Shown: positions 8,941 to 19,497, counted from the stretch's first letter. The stretch: 64,000 nucleotides of DNA from Lachnospiraceae bacterium (GCA_015057035.1 SVFC01000006.1:1-64000), one strand, 5' to 3'. The notes: generated by a model not told the origin, from the sequence alone. Made by a program: numbers and translations.

Positions 8941-11169
8941 CTAAATATCTAACATACTTGTGAATTTATCCAGTGTAACTGGTTTTGAGAAGAAATAACC
9001 CTGTATCTCGTCACAGCCCTGCTGGTTCAAAAATTCCACCTGTTTCAGGGTTTCCACACCCTCTGCAACAACTGTCATTCCCATACTCTTGGAAAGCTGG
9101 ATGGTATAACTTACTAATTGTTCTCCGTGTGGGTCTCCGATATAATCCACTAACATCTTGTCCAGTTTTAATACATCAAAACGAATCAGATTCAACATTG
9201 CCAGTGATGAATATCCATTACCAAAATCATCCAGACATAATTTAAATCCCGCTTCGCGGAAACGCTCCACTAGTTCTTTTACCTTAGTATTTTTAATGGT
9301 TGCACTTTCCGTAATCTCCAACGGAACCATATCCATATCAATGTCATGATTACGTGCAATATCTCTGTACTTATCTACAATATTTCCAAAATACAAACTT
9401 GCACGAGAGATATTTACAGAAACCGGCAAGATATTCTTGCCATCCTTTAACCATCGTTTTTGCTGTTCACAAACCTTGTTAAACACATACTGATCCAGAG
9501 TAATAATCATACCATTACTTTCAAATAATGGTATAAACTGATATGGTGGCACTAGGGAGCCATCACTCTTACGCCAACGAACAAGAGCCTCTGCTCCCAC
9601 AATACGAGCAGTATTTCCACAGAATTTCGGCTGATACCACACCTGAAATTCTTCATTTTCAATGGCAGATTTAAATGAATCTACCAACTGCTTATTATCG
9701 ATAATCTTCTGGAAATTGATTTCCTCATAAAAAGCAATGTTTTTCGTCTTATCGCCTTTTACCAGTTTCTTAGCCTGATTTGCATAGTTATATGCCTCTT
9801 CAGGGTCTGTCAAATCCTTTAATTCGTAAACACCAAAATATGGGTGAATACTGATAATCTCTAATTCTTCAGGAACTTTTTCTATCTCCTCTGTTATTTT
9901 CTGCAGACGTTCCATTAAATGGTTCTTGTAAACCTCCTGCAGATACATAACATAATGGTCTCCGCCTCCATGAGCAGCCAATTCACGCTCACCAATATTA
10001 TCTTTGAGAATGTCCCATACTCTTCGAATGGTTTCATCGCCCTTATCGATACCACAAACACTATTGACTAATTTAAAGTCGTTTAAGTCTACCGAAACTA
10101 CAAATCCCCAATTAACCTTTCTGGCTTTTAAGCGTTCTCGGAAGGCATGCATATTGTGCCCCTCTGTTAATGGATCAATATACGCCATATTACGAAGCAA
10201 CTTTTCATCACTTCTATAGGTGAACATGTAGTAAATCATAAGGCAGAACAATGTAACTGCCACAACAATAATCAACAAATCCTGTTGATCCAGTAACGTC
10301 TCTACTTTATCATACAAAACATTCGTAGGAACAATGGTAAACAGATACCAGTCCTTGTGAATGTATTCTGTTTCTATTGGAGTGTAATACAGACTTCGGT
10401 CTCCCATAATATACAATTCTGCATATCCACTCTGTTTATTCCACATGCCATTACGCATCTGTTCCACAACTTCCGCATTGTCTTCAGAATGCACAAGCAT
10501 TGTATCAAAAACATTTTTGCTACCATACATCGGGGATTTTTTAGAACCAACTACTACCGCGCCATCCTTTTGCACGATATAACTGTATCCCTGATTGTTG
10601 AATGAATTGATGTCTAACAACTCTAGGAACTCTTTTGTCTGATAGGTGGCATACAAAATTCCCTTGACTGTCTTTCCATCCTTCATAAAAATTGGAACAC
10701 TGAATACATTAATCAATTCTTCTTCGCCCATTTGATCTGTAATGGTGGAGGAAATATTGGCCAACCCCTGAATACCATACTGATATGGCTCGTCTTTTAA
10801 TACTTTTTTGTATCCATCCGTAGCATAAGTCGTTCCATCGGTTGCAATAATCCCCATACGCTTACAATCATACAATGTGCTGTAATTTTCCAGCCATTCC
10901 ACGATTTTCCAAATATTCTCTTCAGTTGTAAAATCAAACCCTTGCTTCTCAATCTCTGCCGCGATATTAAGCAATATTTGCTGTCTATCCTCCAGCAATC
11001 TCTCAATCGTTGCGTCATTCTGTGCCGCAACATCCTTTAAGTTTCCATACAACTGCGTTTGGATTTCTGTCTCAATATTGCTTCTGGAATTGGCAATGGC
11101 CAATAGCGAAACACCCACCGCTATTATCACAACAAGGAAACGGGATTTTCCATGTTTATTTTCCAGCAT
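8941..11169 (-). CDS. membrane Cache-GGDEF(degenerate)-EAL protein, probable c-di-GMP phosphodiesterase
   Basis: 742 residues. A membrane segment at 11-25 and another at about 298-316 flank an extracellular Cache-like sensor. A GGDEF-like domain (about 330-480) has GGGDH at 401-405 instead of GGDEF, so cyclase activity is unlikely. The EAL domain (about 500-735) keeps EALVRW, LEITES, DDFGNGYSS, KLDK and AEGVET, so c-di-GMP hydrolysis is predicted. The ATG at 11169 has AAGGGG eight bases upstream. It starts 14 bp after an amidohydrolase gene, probably in the same transcript, and ends in a strong terminator. Confidence 0.9.
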   Translation of the reverse strand: MLENKHGKSRFLVVIIAVGVSLLAIANSRSNIETEIQTQLYGNLKDVAAQNDATIERLLEDRQQILLNIAAEIEKQGFDFTTEENIWKIVEWLENYSTLYDCKRMGIIATDGTTYATDGYKKVLKDEPYQYGIQGLANISSTITDQMGEEELINVFSVPIFMKDGKTVKGILYATYQTKEFLELLDINSFNNQGYSYIVQKDGAVVVGSKKSPMYGSKNVFDTMLVHSEDNAEVVEQMRNGMWNKQSGYAELYIMGDRSLYYTPIETEYIHKDWYLFTIVPTNVLYDKVETLLDQQDLLIIVVAVTLFCLMIYYMFTYRSDEKLLRNMAYIDPLTEGHNMHAFRERLKARKVNWGFVVSVDLNDFKLVNSVCGIDKGDETIRRVWDILKDNIGERELAAHGGGDHYVMYLQEVYKNHLMERLQKITEEIEKVPEELEIISIHPYFGVYELKDLTDPEEAYNYANQAKKLVKGDKTKNIAFYEEINFQKIIDNKQLVDSFKSAIENEEFQVWYQPKFCGNTARIVGAEALVRWRKSDGSLVPPYQFIPLFESNGMIITLDQYVFNKVCEQQKRWLKDGKNILPVSVNISRASLYFGNIVDKYRDIARNHDIDMDMVPLEITESATIKNTKVKELVERFREAGFKLCLDDFGNGYSSLAMLNLIRFDVLKLDKMLVDYIGDPHGEQLVSYTIQLSKSMGMTVVAEGVETLKQVEFLNQQGCDEIQGYFFSKPVTLDKFTSMLDI

Positions 11170-11183
11170 ATAGTTTTCCCCTT

Positions 11184-11963
11184 TTATAGCCCCAGAATTC
11201 TCTGGGCATTTTTGTAAAAAATCATATCCTTGGCTTCCTCAGAAATATGCTCAAACTCCACCGCCTGCACATACATATGAGGATTGGTAATCGGGTAATC
11301 TGTTCCAAATAGGAATTTCTCTGCCCCAACACTGTCTACACCATGCTTTAACATGCCATAGCGAAACAGCCCCGTCCCGGACAAATCCAAGTATGCATTT
11401 GGATATTTTCTTAACCGCTCTAAATGAAGCGGGTATTTATCCCTATCATTTGGATGAGCTGCCACAAAGGTTACCTTTGGATGATTTGCAATCATCTTCT
11501 CCATCTGTGCATCATCCATGGAATGATAACTTACCACCATTCCAAGTTCTCCAATGACATCCAAAATCTCGCCAAACTCCTTGCAGGAATAATCTGACCA
11601 CTCCTGCATATATGGAACCAGCTCTCCTACTAACTTCACGCCCTTGTTACACATCAATTCCAACTCTTCGCAAGACTCCCTCACATAAGCTGGATGTACA
11701 TGAACTCCTGGAATATAAAAATCGCCCCATTTTTCCTTAAGTTCCAATGCGTGCCGGTTCAGCTTCTGAATTGCTTCAAATCCTTCCTCTATCTTCGTAC
11801 CGGTGCTGCTAATCACACTTCCACAACAGGATGTGATTCCACTGTTTTTTAAATCTGTCACAAACAGATTATTTTCAAAAGACAGGCTTTGCTTGTAAAA
11901 ACACATATTTTCTTTTTCTTCCACAAAAGGATGCACATGAAAATCTATTATTTTCTCTCGCAT
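11184..11963 (-). CDS. amidohydrolase-family (TIM-barrel metal hydrolase) protein
   Basis: 259 residues of the amidohydrolase-2 type. Metal-ligand motifs are HVHPF near the N-terminus, a second HVHP, YHSMDD, AAHPNDRDKYP and GTDYPI, the typical order of a TIM-barrel hydrolase or decarboxylase. Substrate cannot be told from sequence. No signal peptide is seen, so it is cytosolic. The ATG at 11963 has AAAGG upstream. It lies 14 bp before the EAL-domain gene, with which it may form a transcript; no functional link between them is evident. Confidence 0.75.
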   Translation of the reverse strand: MREKIIDFHVHPFVEEKENMCFYKQSLSFENNLFVTDLKNSGITSCCGSVISSTGTKIEEGFEAIQKLNRHALELKEKWGDFYIPGVHVHPAYVRESCEELELMCNKGVKLVGELVPYMQEWSDYSCKEFGEILDVIGELGMVVSYHSMDDAQMEKMIANHPKVTFVAAHPNDRDKYPLHLERLRKYPNAYLDLSGTGLFRYGMLKHGVDSVGAEKFLFGTDYPITNPHMYVQAVEFEHISEEAKDMIFYKNAQRILGL

Positions 11964-12077
11964 AATCTGCCTTTCTTCCCACTTTTACCTTTTCTAGTTA
12001 TTTTAACACTTTTTTCTGACAATGCATAGAGAAAATTCTATTTTTTTCGACAAATCGGGAACGTTTTCAATACGCAC

Positions 12078-12118
12078 AAAAAAACTGTCGCCAAATGCCA
12101 ATAGACATTCAGCGACAG
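12078..12118 (-). terminator. secA terminator
   Basis: On the minus strand CTGTCGC ... GCGACAG (12118-12112 with 12091-12085), with an inner TGAATG/CATTTG pairing, is followed by seven T residues. It lies about 30 bp after the secA stop. Confidence 0.85.
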
Positions 12119-12147
12119 CCATATATTTTACTTATATCATTCGAAAT

Positions 12148-14715
12148 TTATTTGCGTCCGCAGCACTGTTTGTATTTCTTGCCACTTCCACATGGACATG
12201 GATCGTTTGGATAAACCTTAGCATCTGCACGTTTCTTAGGTGCAGCCTTTGCTGAGTCATCCTTATTAGTTCCAGTAACCTTTGCCACCTGTTCACGTTC
12301 CACTTTCTGTTCTACCTTCATATGGAACAGAAGTCGGATTGTGTCTTCCTGGATTGCAGCGGTCATTTCGTCGAACATATCGAAACCTGACATCTTGTAT
12401 TCTACAAGTGGGTCACGCTGACCATATGCCTGTAAGCCGATACCCTGACGTAACTGGTCCATGTCATCAATGTGATCCATCCACTTACGGTCAATAACTT
12501 TAAGCAAGATGACACGTTCTAATTCACGGAACTGTTCTGGTTCTGGGAATTCAGCTTCTTTTGCTTCATAGAGATGTACTGCCTGTTCCTTTAAGTACTG
12601 TTTCAGGCCTTTATCATTTTTAACCGAAGCAATATCTTCTGCAGTCACTCTATCGATTGGAATGATTGGAAGAAGAAGTTCATTTAATTCATGAAGATCC
12701 CATTCTTCCTTTTCTACCTCACCAGATATACAAGTATCTACAATGCCTTCCACCTGATCCTGAATCATCTTGAAGATTACATCACGCATACTCTCTCCGT
12801 TTAATACACGAAGTCTTTCTGCGTAGATAATTTCTCTCTGGTCATTGTTTACCTGGTCGTATTCTAACAGGTTCTTTCTGATACCAAAGTTGTTATTTTC
12901 AATTCTCTGCTGTGCTTTTTCAATGGCAGAGGTTAACATGCTATGCTGAATCTGTTCGTTTTCTGGCACACCAAGTGCAGTGAACATATCCATAAGACGT
13001 TCTGAACCAAAGAGTCTCATCAGATCATCTTCCAGAGAAATGAAGAACTGAGATTCACCTGGGTCACCCTGACGTCCAGAACGACCACGTAACTGGTTGT
13101 CGATACGTCTTGATTCGTGACGTTCTGTACCAATAATCTTAAGACCACCGGCAGCCTTAGCTTCCTCATCCAACTTAATGTCAGTACCACGACCAGCCAT
13201 GTTAGTTGCGATAGTTACCGCACCAGCCTGACCAGCCTGAGCTACGATTTCCGCTTCCATTTCATGGAACTTGGCATTCAGTACGGTATGTGGGATACCC
13301 TGTCTTCTAAGAAGGGCACTTACAAGTTCAGATGTCTCGATGGTAATGGTACCAACCAGAACTGGCTGTTTTTTCTCATAAGCTTCTTTTACTTCCTGAA
13401 CTACAGCGTAGAATTTTTCCTTCTGTGTCTTATATACCGCATCCTCGTGGTCCACACGGGCAACTGGACGGTTGGTTGGAATCTCAATAACGTCCATGCC
13501 GTAGATATCACGGAATTCCTTTTCTTCTGTAAGAGCAGTACCTGTCATACCTGATTTCTTCTCGAACTTGTTGAAGAAGTTCTGGAAAGTAATGGTTGCA
13601 AGGGTCTTGCTTTCACGTTTTACCTTAACATGTTCTTTTGCTTCAATCGCCTGATGAAGACCATCAGAGTAACGGCGTCCTGGCATAATACGTCCAGTAA
13701 ATTCGTCTACGATAAGAACCTGGTCATCTTTTACAACGTAATCCTGATCCTTGAACATAAGGTTATGTGCTCGAAGAGCAAGGATAATGTTGTGCTGAAT
13801 CTCCAAGTTTTCTGGATCTGCTAAGTTCTCAATATGGAAGAACTGTTCTACCTTGCTTACACCACGTTCGGTTAAGTTCACCACTTTATCTTTTTCATTT
13901 ACGATAAAGTCGCCAGTTTCTTCCTGCTGGAGACCCATAATGGCATCCATCTTAGAAAATTCTGGTACATCCTGACCACGCTCCAACTGTCTTGCCAGCA
14001 TATCGCAGGCTTCGTATAACTTGGTGGATTTTCCACTCTGACCTGAAATGATCAGCGGAGTTCTCGCTTCGTCAATAAGAACAGAGTCCACTTCATCGAC
14101 AACAGCATAGTGAAGTCCACGAAGAACTAACTGTTCCTTGTAGATAACCATGTTATCTCTTAAGTAGTCGAAACCTAATTCATTGTTGGTTACATAAGTA
14201 ATGTCGCAGTTATAAGCCTCACGACGTTCATCGTTGTTCATGCTGTTTAATACAACACCAACCTTAAGGCCTAAAAACTCATGTACCTGACCCATCCACT
14301 CCGCGTCACGCTTAGCAAGGTAATCGTTAACAGTAACGATGTGTACACCCTTGCCTTCCAACGCATTCAAATATGCTGGAAGTGTAGATACAAGTGTCTT
14401 ACCTTCACCAGTTCTCATTTCCGCAATACGTCCCTGATGTAAAACAATACCACCGATAATCTGTACACGGTAATGTTCCATACCAAGCACACGGCGTGCG
14501 GCTTCACGAACGGTTGCATAAGCTTCTGGTAAAATATCATCTAAGGTCTCGCCATTAGCAAGTCTGTCTTTAAAAATTTTCGTTTTGCCTTTGAGTTCCT
14601 CATCTGTAAGAGCCATCATAGAATCTCTTAAAGCTTCTACTTTATCAACGATTGGATAAATTCTCTTTAATTCTCTCTCACTATGAGTTCCAAAGATTTT
14701 CTCAATAATACCCAT
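12148..14715 (-). CDS. secA: preprotein translocase ATPase SecA
   Basis: 855 residues. The DEAD motor carries MRTGEGKT (Walker A) and [20 protein letters not shown] (motif II). The preprotein-crosslinking, scaffold and wing domains follow, with [10 protein letters not shown] in motor 2. A C-terminal zinc motif ([13 protein letters not shown]) binds SecB or ribosomes in other species. SecA drives secretory proteins through SecYEG at the membrane. The ATG at 14715 has AAAGGAG upstream. It is a single gene with its own terminator, divergent from the TSCPD gene. Confidence 0.98.
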   Translation of the reverse strand: MGIIEKIFGTHSERELKRIYPIVDKVEALRDSMMALTDEELKGKTKIFKDRLANGETLDDILPEAYATVREAARRVLGMEHYRVQIIGGIVLHQGRIAEMRTGEGKTLVSTLPAYLNALEGKGVHIVTVNDYLAKRDAEWMGQVHEFLGLKVGVVLNSMNNDERREAYNCDITYVTNNELGFDYLRDNMVIYKEQLVLRGLHYAVVDEVDSVLIDEARTPLIISGQSGKSTKLYEACDMLARQLERGQDVPEFSKMDAIMGLQQEETGDFIVNEKDKVVNLTERGVSKVEQFFHIENLADPENLEIQHNIILALRAHNLMFKDQDYVVKDDQVLIVDEFTGRIMPGRRYSDGLHQAIEAKEHVKVKRESKTLATITFQNFFNKFEKKSGMTGTALTEEKEFRDIYGMDVIEIPTNRPVARVDHEDAVYKTQKEKFYAVVQEVKEAYEKKQPVLVGTITIETSELVSALLRRQGIPHTVLNAKFHEMEAEIVAQAGQAGAVTIATNMAGRGTDIKLDEEAKAAGGLKIIGTERHESRRIDNQLRGRSGRQGDPGESQFFISLEDDLMRLFGSERLMDMFTALGVPENEQIQHSMLTSAIEKAQQRIENNNFGIRKNLLEYDQVNNDQREIIYAERLRVLNGESMRDVIFKMIQDQVEGIVDTCISGEVEKEEWDLHELNELLLPIIPIDRVTAEDIASVKNDKGLKQYLKEQAVHLYEAKEAEFPEPEQFRELERVILLKVIDRKWMDHIDDMDQLRQGIGLQAYGQRDPLVEYKMSGFDMFDEMTAAIQEDTIRLLFHMKVEQKVEREQVAKVTGTNKDDSAKAAPKKRADAKVYPNDPCPCGSGKKYKQCCGRK

Positions 14716-14851
14716 TATATTACTCCTTTAAATCTGAAAAATGCCATAGTTTCGGCAAATCGCCATAGTATTGTAACACTTTAACGGATTTTACACAACC
14801 AAAAGTGGTAAATGTTTTGTGAATTTTTTATTAACATTGTGGCATTTTCCG

Positions 14852-14880
14852 TTGAAAAAACGTAGATTGGCTAGTATAAT
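14852..14880 (+). promoter_or_regulatory. promoter of the TSCPD gene
   Basis: TTGAAA (14852-14857), 17-bp spacer, TATAAT (14875-14880). It gives a leader of about 35 nt before the ribosome binding site at 14911. Confidence 0.8.
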
Positions 14881-14922
14881 AACTTTTATGTTAACTTGAA
14901 TCTATGAGAAAGGAGTGCTTTG

Positions 14923-15216
14923 ATGTGTTCCGCATACGAATACATCAAACAAATTTTTATGTCATACGTATATACAACTAAGGGCACATGCTCTACAAAA
15001 ATCGAATTAGAATTAGACGGCAACGTTGTTCACAACGTAAAATTCACAGGTGGCTGCCATGGTAACCTTCAGGCAATTCCAAAGCTTGTAGAAGGCCTTA
15101 CTGTAGAAGAAGTAGAAGCTAGAATCAAAGGAATCAAATGCGGATTCAAAAACACTTCTTGTGGCGACCAGTTAGCTATCGCTTGTCGCGAGGCTTATGA
15201 GGCAGCACAGAAATAA
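14923..15216 (+). CDS. TSCPD-domain protein
   Basis: 97 residues. The TSCPD domain fills residues 13-97, with TTKGTCSTKIELEL, the FTGGCHGN loop and a CGFKNTSCGDQLA end; the conserved cysteines are kept. Members of this small family resemble the C-terminus of class II ribonucleotide reductases, and their role is not known. Family members usually start at the equivalent of MSYVYTTKG (codon 13). The start at 14923 was chosen because AGGAG lies seven bases upstream and the internal ATG at 14959 has no ribosome binding site, so a 12-residue N-terminal extension is predicted. Single gene with promoter and terminator. Confidence 0.85.
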   Translation: MCSAYEYIKQIFMSYVYTTKGTCSTKIELELDGNVVHNVKFTGGCHGNLQAIPKLVEGLTVEEVEARIKGIKCGFKNTSCGDQLAIACREAYEAAQK

Positions 15217-15243
15217 AATTTTGCACTAATAGGTGTATGCAGA

Positions 15244-15275
15244 AAACGTCAGGACTTGCGGTCCTGACGTTTTTA
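15244..15275 (+). terminator. terminator of the TSCPD gene
   Basis: Perfect 12-base arms AAACGTCAGGAC / GTCCTGACGTTT around a TTGCG loop, followed by TTTTATT. Confidence 0.92.
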
Positions 15276-15296
15276 TTACTCTTCAAATTCGTCCAA

Positions 15297-16088
15297 TTAT
15301 TTCTCTTCCGGAACGATTACAGGTACTGTCATTTTTATCTGATATTCTTTCCCTACAGCACTCTCAACTTTCTCTGTCGCATTCGACATGCCACAATAAT
15401 ATTCTTCAAAGTCATCTTCTGTGAACCCTATCTGCTCCAAAATATCAACCAAATCCGGACGCGGAATAGCACTCGCGCCCAGCAGTTCTCCTTCTACTTG
15501 TTCAGTACCACCAAACAGTTCGTAAATCTTATCAATGGTACAAACGACAACGCAGTCGCCATAAATATTATATTTACTGCCTTTCCCTGCATAAAAATGA
15601 GTTTCAATAATATCTTTCAGATTATCATTTTGATATCGCACATATGGATGCTCCTGCATAACCATAAGCCCCATATCAAGCGCTTTTTTTACAGTATGTT
15701 CCGCTCGTTCCTGAGCACATCTAAGTGCATATTCAGCACTCGATTCGCCATCTTGTCTAGGAATATCATAATAACAACTAACGGCAAATGCATATAACGC
15801 ATCTTCATCTGTAGAATCGTAAAACCCACGGACCTCATTTACTGTTACATATTCATCTGTATAAAAAAAATCCTGTACTTGATACATGTTCTGAAAAATC
15901 ACTTCCCGATACTCAATTCCGTCATCTTCACTTTCTAATTCCGGTACACTTTCCGGCTCTGGTGCACCCTCCGTCATTTCTGTTGTATTGCCTTTTGATA
16001 CGTCTCCGTTGGATACGCCGTTACACCCCATTAATATGAGCATAGTTCCTAATATAATTATTCCAATCAAATTCCGCATTATTTTCAT
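15297..16088 (-). CDS. lipoprotein of unknown function
   Basis: 263 residues from an ATG at 16088 that has GGAGG eight bases upstream; that site lies in the last codons of the upstream protease gene, so translation is probably coupled. Residues 1-22 form a lipoprotein signal peptide with lipobox LMGC. An acidic Ser/Glu-rich linker follows, then an unrecognised alpha/beta domain. It should be anchored outside the membrane by its N-terminal Cys. Pairing with the protease suggests an inhibitor, substrate or partner, but nothing in the sequence proves it. Confidence 0.7.
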   Translation of the reverse strand: MKIMRNLIGIIILGTMLILMGCNGVSNGDVSKGNTTEMTEGAPEPESVPELESEDDGIEYREVIFQNMYQVQDFFYTDEYVTVNEVRGFYDSTDEDALYAFAVSCYYDIPRQDGESSAEYALRCAQERAEHTVKKALDMGLMVMQEHPYVRYQNDNLKDIIETHFYAGKGSKYNIYGDCVVVCTIDKIYELFGGTEQVEGELLGASAIPRPDLVDILEQIGFTEDDFEEYYCGMSNATEKVESAVGKEYQIKMTVPVIVPEEK

Positions 16089-16093
16089 ATTAT

Positions 16094-17440
16094 TTACCTC
16101 CATGCAAGACCAAAATTAACCGGTCTTTCGTTGTCTCCTTCTTCTTGAACCTTCACTTCTATAATATATGTTCCTGGTCCATAATGCAACCTTGGGTCAA
16201 ATTGAACCACCAATAAATTTTTCCCAAAAGCCATAGCAGATGTTACATAATCACCATTTGGTGCATATACGGTTAATGTCAAGTCTGCCATCAATATCTC
16301 TTCCATTGGAGTTGCATTCGGATCATGTTCTTCCCCTTCTGCAAATTTTATTCTGTTCGCATACGCAAGTGCCACTCTCATGCATGTATCACTAGAGGTA
16401 ACCTCCATTTCATATGTCTTTATCTCACCTCTAGCTGAGATAGTTCCCGTTTGATATGTAAATCTTTCTCTCTTTATTAACCAAATTGCAGCTCTGGCAT
16501 CAACAATTCCAGCTCCATATATTGCAAAATCATTTTGATCTGATACATACTTTCGTGTCTCTTTCCCTGTCGATGCCGCCAAAATTGCTTTTACTGTATG
16601 CTGTCGTGTTTTTAGATAAGGTCTGTAGTCACACAATAACGCAATCGTTGCAGTTACTAAAGGCGTTGAATAACTAGTACCTATTTTGCCCGCAAAGTTA
16701 CCAGGTGCACATATATCTGGTTTGTTGGTTCTAAATACATATCTGCCAATGCCATCACCATTGTACGCACTATAACTTTCTATCTCGTATGGAGCCGTCA
16801 TTGCTGTAGCACCAACTGTAATAATATTATAAGCCATTCCAGGACTACTAATCTTTTTTTCTGGATTAGTTTTCCAATGATAATTCCCTGCGCTTTTTAC
16901 GAAATGAACATCATGATTATATGCAATATGATCTACCCAACGAGACATGTCATCGTATTTATTTAAAATATCATCATCATAATATCCAGCAGACATATTA
17001 ATAATATTGACACCTTGTGCAAGTAACCACTCTACCGCTTGAAAAAAGGTTATTGCCGAAGCACTCACACTATTGCTATTATAAAATCCCGTTGCGTAGT
17101 AGGTTGCATCAGGCGCAATTGTGGACATAATTAAATGCACATTATCTGCATGCGGGGATTCGACCATTTCATACATTCCTGTAGACGAATTTTTCACTCT
17201 TTGCAGAGTATTACATCCATTAGGATTTACAAACACTCCAGAGGTATCCGGACACGCTGCTTCCAATTGTCCAATCTTAACACCTGCTCCAGTAACATTA
17301 TAAGTCTCTATCGCTTGATCTGCAGCAATAACTTCCATAGCGTCTTCTATTGAAGACAAACTGATTGTAGCATCCGTGTCAGAGTCATCTGTAATTTCTA
17401 ATTCCACATCATTGTCCACATATTCAAGCACTACTTCCAT
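16094..17440 (-). CDS. S8 (subtilisin-like) serine peptidase
   Basis: 448 residues. The peptidase S8 core spans about 50-320: SPHADNV (His97), SAGN (oxyanion Asn186) and GTSYSTP (Ser256). At the catalytic Asp position (strand VKIGQLEAA) the residue is Glu60 rather than Asp. A C-terminal beta domain (about 325-448) resembles the domains that follow S8 cores. No signal peptide is seen, and a TAG lies directly upstream of the ATG, so an in-frame longer start is impossible. The protein could be intracellular, exported another way, or truncated at its 5' end. The lipoprotein gene follows after 5 bp. Confidence 0.8.
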   Translation of the reverse strand: MEVVLEYVDNDVELEITDDSDTDATISLSSIEDAMEVIAADQAIETYNVTGAGVKIGQLEAACPDTSGVFVNPNGCNTLQRVKNSSTGMYEMVESPHADNVHLIMSTIAPDATYYATGFYNSNSVSASAITFFQAVEWLLAQGVNIINMSAGYYDDDILNKYDDMSRWVDHIAYNHDVHFVKSAGNYHWKTNPEKKISSPGMAYNIITVGATAMTAPYEIESYSAYNGDGIGRYVFRTNKPDICAPGNFAGKIGTSYSTPLVTATIALLCDYRPYLKTRQHTVKAILAASTGKETRKYVSDQNDFAIYGAGIVDARAAIWLIKRERFTYQTGTISARGEIKTYEMEVTSSDTCMRVALAYANRIKFAEGEEHDPNATPMEEILMADLTLTVYAPNGDYVTSAMAFGKNLLVVQFDPRLHYGPGTYIIEVKVQEEGDNERPVNFGLAWR

Positions 17441-17608
17441 CTATGGTAGTAATCCACACCTTTTTAAATATTTTTCTATACCAAAAAGATATTTACTGCC
17501 TTTATATCTATTCTCGACAGTTATAAAGAAACGTTTCATACTTTACCACTAACATATTTTCAGAAACCCCTCATATGATATTAGGAAGATGATTTAAGGA
17601 GAATACAT

Positions 17609-19462
17609 ATGAGCAGTATCGCAGGCTTTTTTCAGCCAAACACCATATATTCCAAAGAAAACGAATTCTGCATCAAAACAATTCACGATATGTCCAAAGC
17701 ACTCTACCATCGCGGACCAAATGAACAGTCTTTTTATTACTTCCCTCACGGAGCGTTTAATCAAAACTTTCTCTTAGCAGGATATATCCCAGGAACATTT
17801 CCTCACGAGGTTCAGCCAGTCACCATTAAACATCAGGGAAATACTTACACCCTACTTTTCGATGGTTTTATCAGCAATCCCGAAAGCATTGCTATGGAAC
17901 TGGAAACCCGTCAGATTTCCACAAAAGATTATAGTTTAGAAAAACTACTTTTGATGTCCTTCATTGTAGAAGGTACAGATTTTATTAAAAAACTTCGTGG
18001 AGCCTTTGCAATTGCAATTTATGACGAGGGATATAACCTGTTGCATCTGTTTCGCGATGCCTTGGGTCTTCGCCCACTCTTCTATTCTAAGAAAGGTGCA
18101 GCCCTTGTATTTGCTTCCGAAATCAAGGCATTGTTCTGCTATCCAGAAATCCGCCCTGCGGTAAATATGGAAGGTTTAACAGAACTTCTGTCCCTTGGAC
18201 CAGCGCGACGACCTGGTAGTGCGATTTTTGCTGATGTAGCCGAGGTGAAACCTGGCCACATTCTCACCTTTGGAAAAGAATATTTCCGTGAAGACGCTTT
18301 CCATCGCTTTGAAATCCGTGAGCACAAAGATAGTTACGAAGACACTTTAGATAACATTACTTATCTGTTGAATCAGTCCATTGATTCCTTGAAAGGATCC
18401 GTAACCCCCATCAGTAGTTTGCTGTCCGGCGGACTGGATTCTTCCGTGGTAACTGCCAAACTTGCGTCCTTGGGCGTGGATGCCAAAGCCACCTATTCTC
18501 TGGAATTTGAAAACAGTGTACAACACTTTAAATCCAACTCTTTCCAGCCTTCTCTGGATGCGCCATATGTACAGGAAATGACAACCGCCCTTGGTACACG
18601 CCATACCATTTTTACCTGTGATAATCAGACACAATTCCAGTATTTGAAGCGCTCTGTGGAAGCACACGATTTACCAACGATGGCAGATGTGGACTCTTCG
18701 TATGTATATTTCTGTGAAAAAGTTGGTGCGCAGCACAAAATCGTGTTCACAGGAGAATGCGCAGACGAGATTTTCTGTGGATATCCTTGGTATCATCGTG
18801 GAGATGAAGATCCAAAGACTTTCCCTTGGTCTATGGATTTATCCCCTCGTCAATGTTTACTGAATGATAGTTTATTAGAATCTATTCCTTTTGCGGAATG
18901 TGTTCGAAGTGCATATATGGATACTTGCAGTGAAATTGGAATCGACGGAGAAAACACCCCACCAGAATTATTGCATCAGAAGACTTTCTATCTGACCATT
19001 CGATACTTTATGCAGACATTAGTCAACCGTGGCGATCGTGCCGCCGCAATTAACAGCATGGATGCCCGTGTTCCATTTGCTCATCAGGAATTGACCGAAT
19101 ATCTATTCAATGTTCCATTTGAAATGAAAACCCGAAACGGCGAACGAAAATCCTTACTTCGCGAGTACGCCAAAGGCCTTCTTCCAGAAACCATTCGAAC
19201 ACGTCCTAAGAGCCCATATCCTAAGACTTATGACCCTGGATATGAAATGCTCATTAATAATGAGTTATTATCACAACTTGCCAAACCATCTTGTCCACTT
19301 CACGAATTTGTAGACAAAGACAAGGCTGCTAGCTTCTGTCGCCAGGTCAAAGACTTAGGCCGTCCATGGTACGGACAGTTAATGGCTGGCCCTCAGTTAG
19401 TAGCACACTATTTACAGATTCTGTATTGGCTTGAGATATATAAGGTGGATATATTACTCTAA
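17609..19462 (+). CDS. asnB: asparagine synthase, AsnB type, with Ser in place of catalytic Cys2
   Basis: 617 residues, normal AsnB length. The N-terminal Ntn-type glutaminase domain (1-230) has HRGPNEQ, and the ATP-pyrophosphatase domain follows with SSLLSGGLDSSVV (PP-loop) and FTGECADEIFCGYP. AsnB enzymes start Met-Cys-Gly, and the freed Cys is the glutaminase nucleophile. Here the sequence reads MSSIAGFF, with AGC at codon 2 and no alternative in-frame start upstream. AAGGAG lies eight bases before the ATG. Ammonia-dependent synthesis, or a different acceptor, is therefore more likely than glutamine-dependent asparagine synthesis. A hairpin-element cluster follows the gene. Confidence 0.88.
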   Translation: MSSIAGFFQPNTIYSKENEFCIKTIHDMSKALYHRGPNEQSFYYFPHGAFNQNFLLAGYIPGTFPHEVQPVTIKHQGNTYTLLFDGFISNPESIAMELETRQISTKDYSLEKLLLMSFIVEGTDFIKKLRGAFAIAIYDEGYNLLHLFRDALGLRPLFYSKKGAALVFASEIKALFCYPEIRPAVNMEGLTELLSLGPARRPGSAIFADVAEVKPGHILTFGKEYFREDAFHRFEIREHKDSYEDTLDNITYLLNQSIDSLKGSVTPISSLLSGGLDSSVVTAKLASLGVDAKATYSLEFENSVQHFKSNSFQPSLDAPYVQEMTTALGTRHTIFTCDNQTQFQYLKRSVEAHDLPTMADVDSSYVYFCEKVGAQHKIVFTGECADEIFCGYPWYHRGDEDPKTFPWSMDLSPRQCLLNDSLLESIPFAECVRSAYMDTCSEIGIDGENTPPELLHQKTFYLTIRYFMQTLVNRGDRAAAINSMDARVPFAHQELTEYLFNVPFEMKTRNGERKSLLREYAKGLLPETIRTRPKSPYPKTYDPGYEMLINNELLSQLAKPSCPLHEFVDKDKAASFCRQVKDLGRPWYGQLMAGPQLVAHYLQILYWLEIYKVDILL

Positions 19463-19497
19463 TATTGTGGAGATTTAAAGTCTCTCATTGATTTCCC

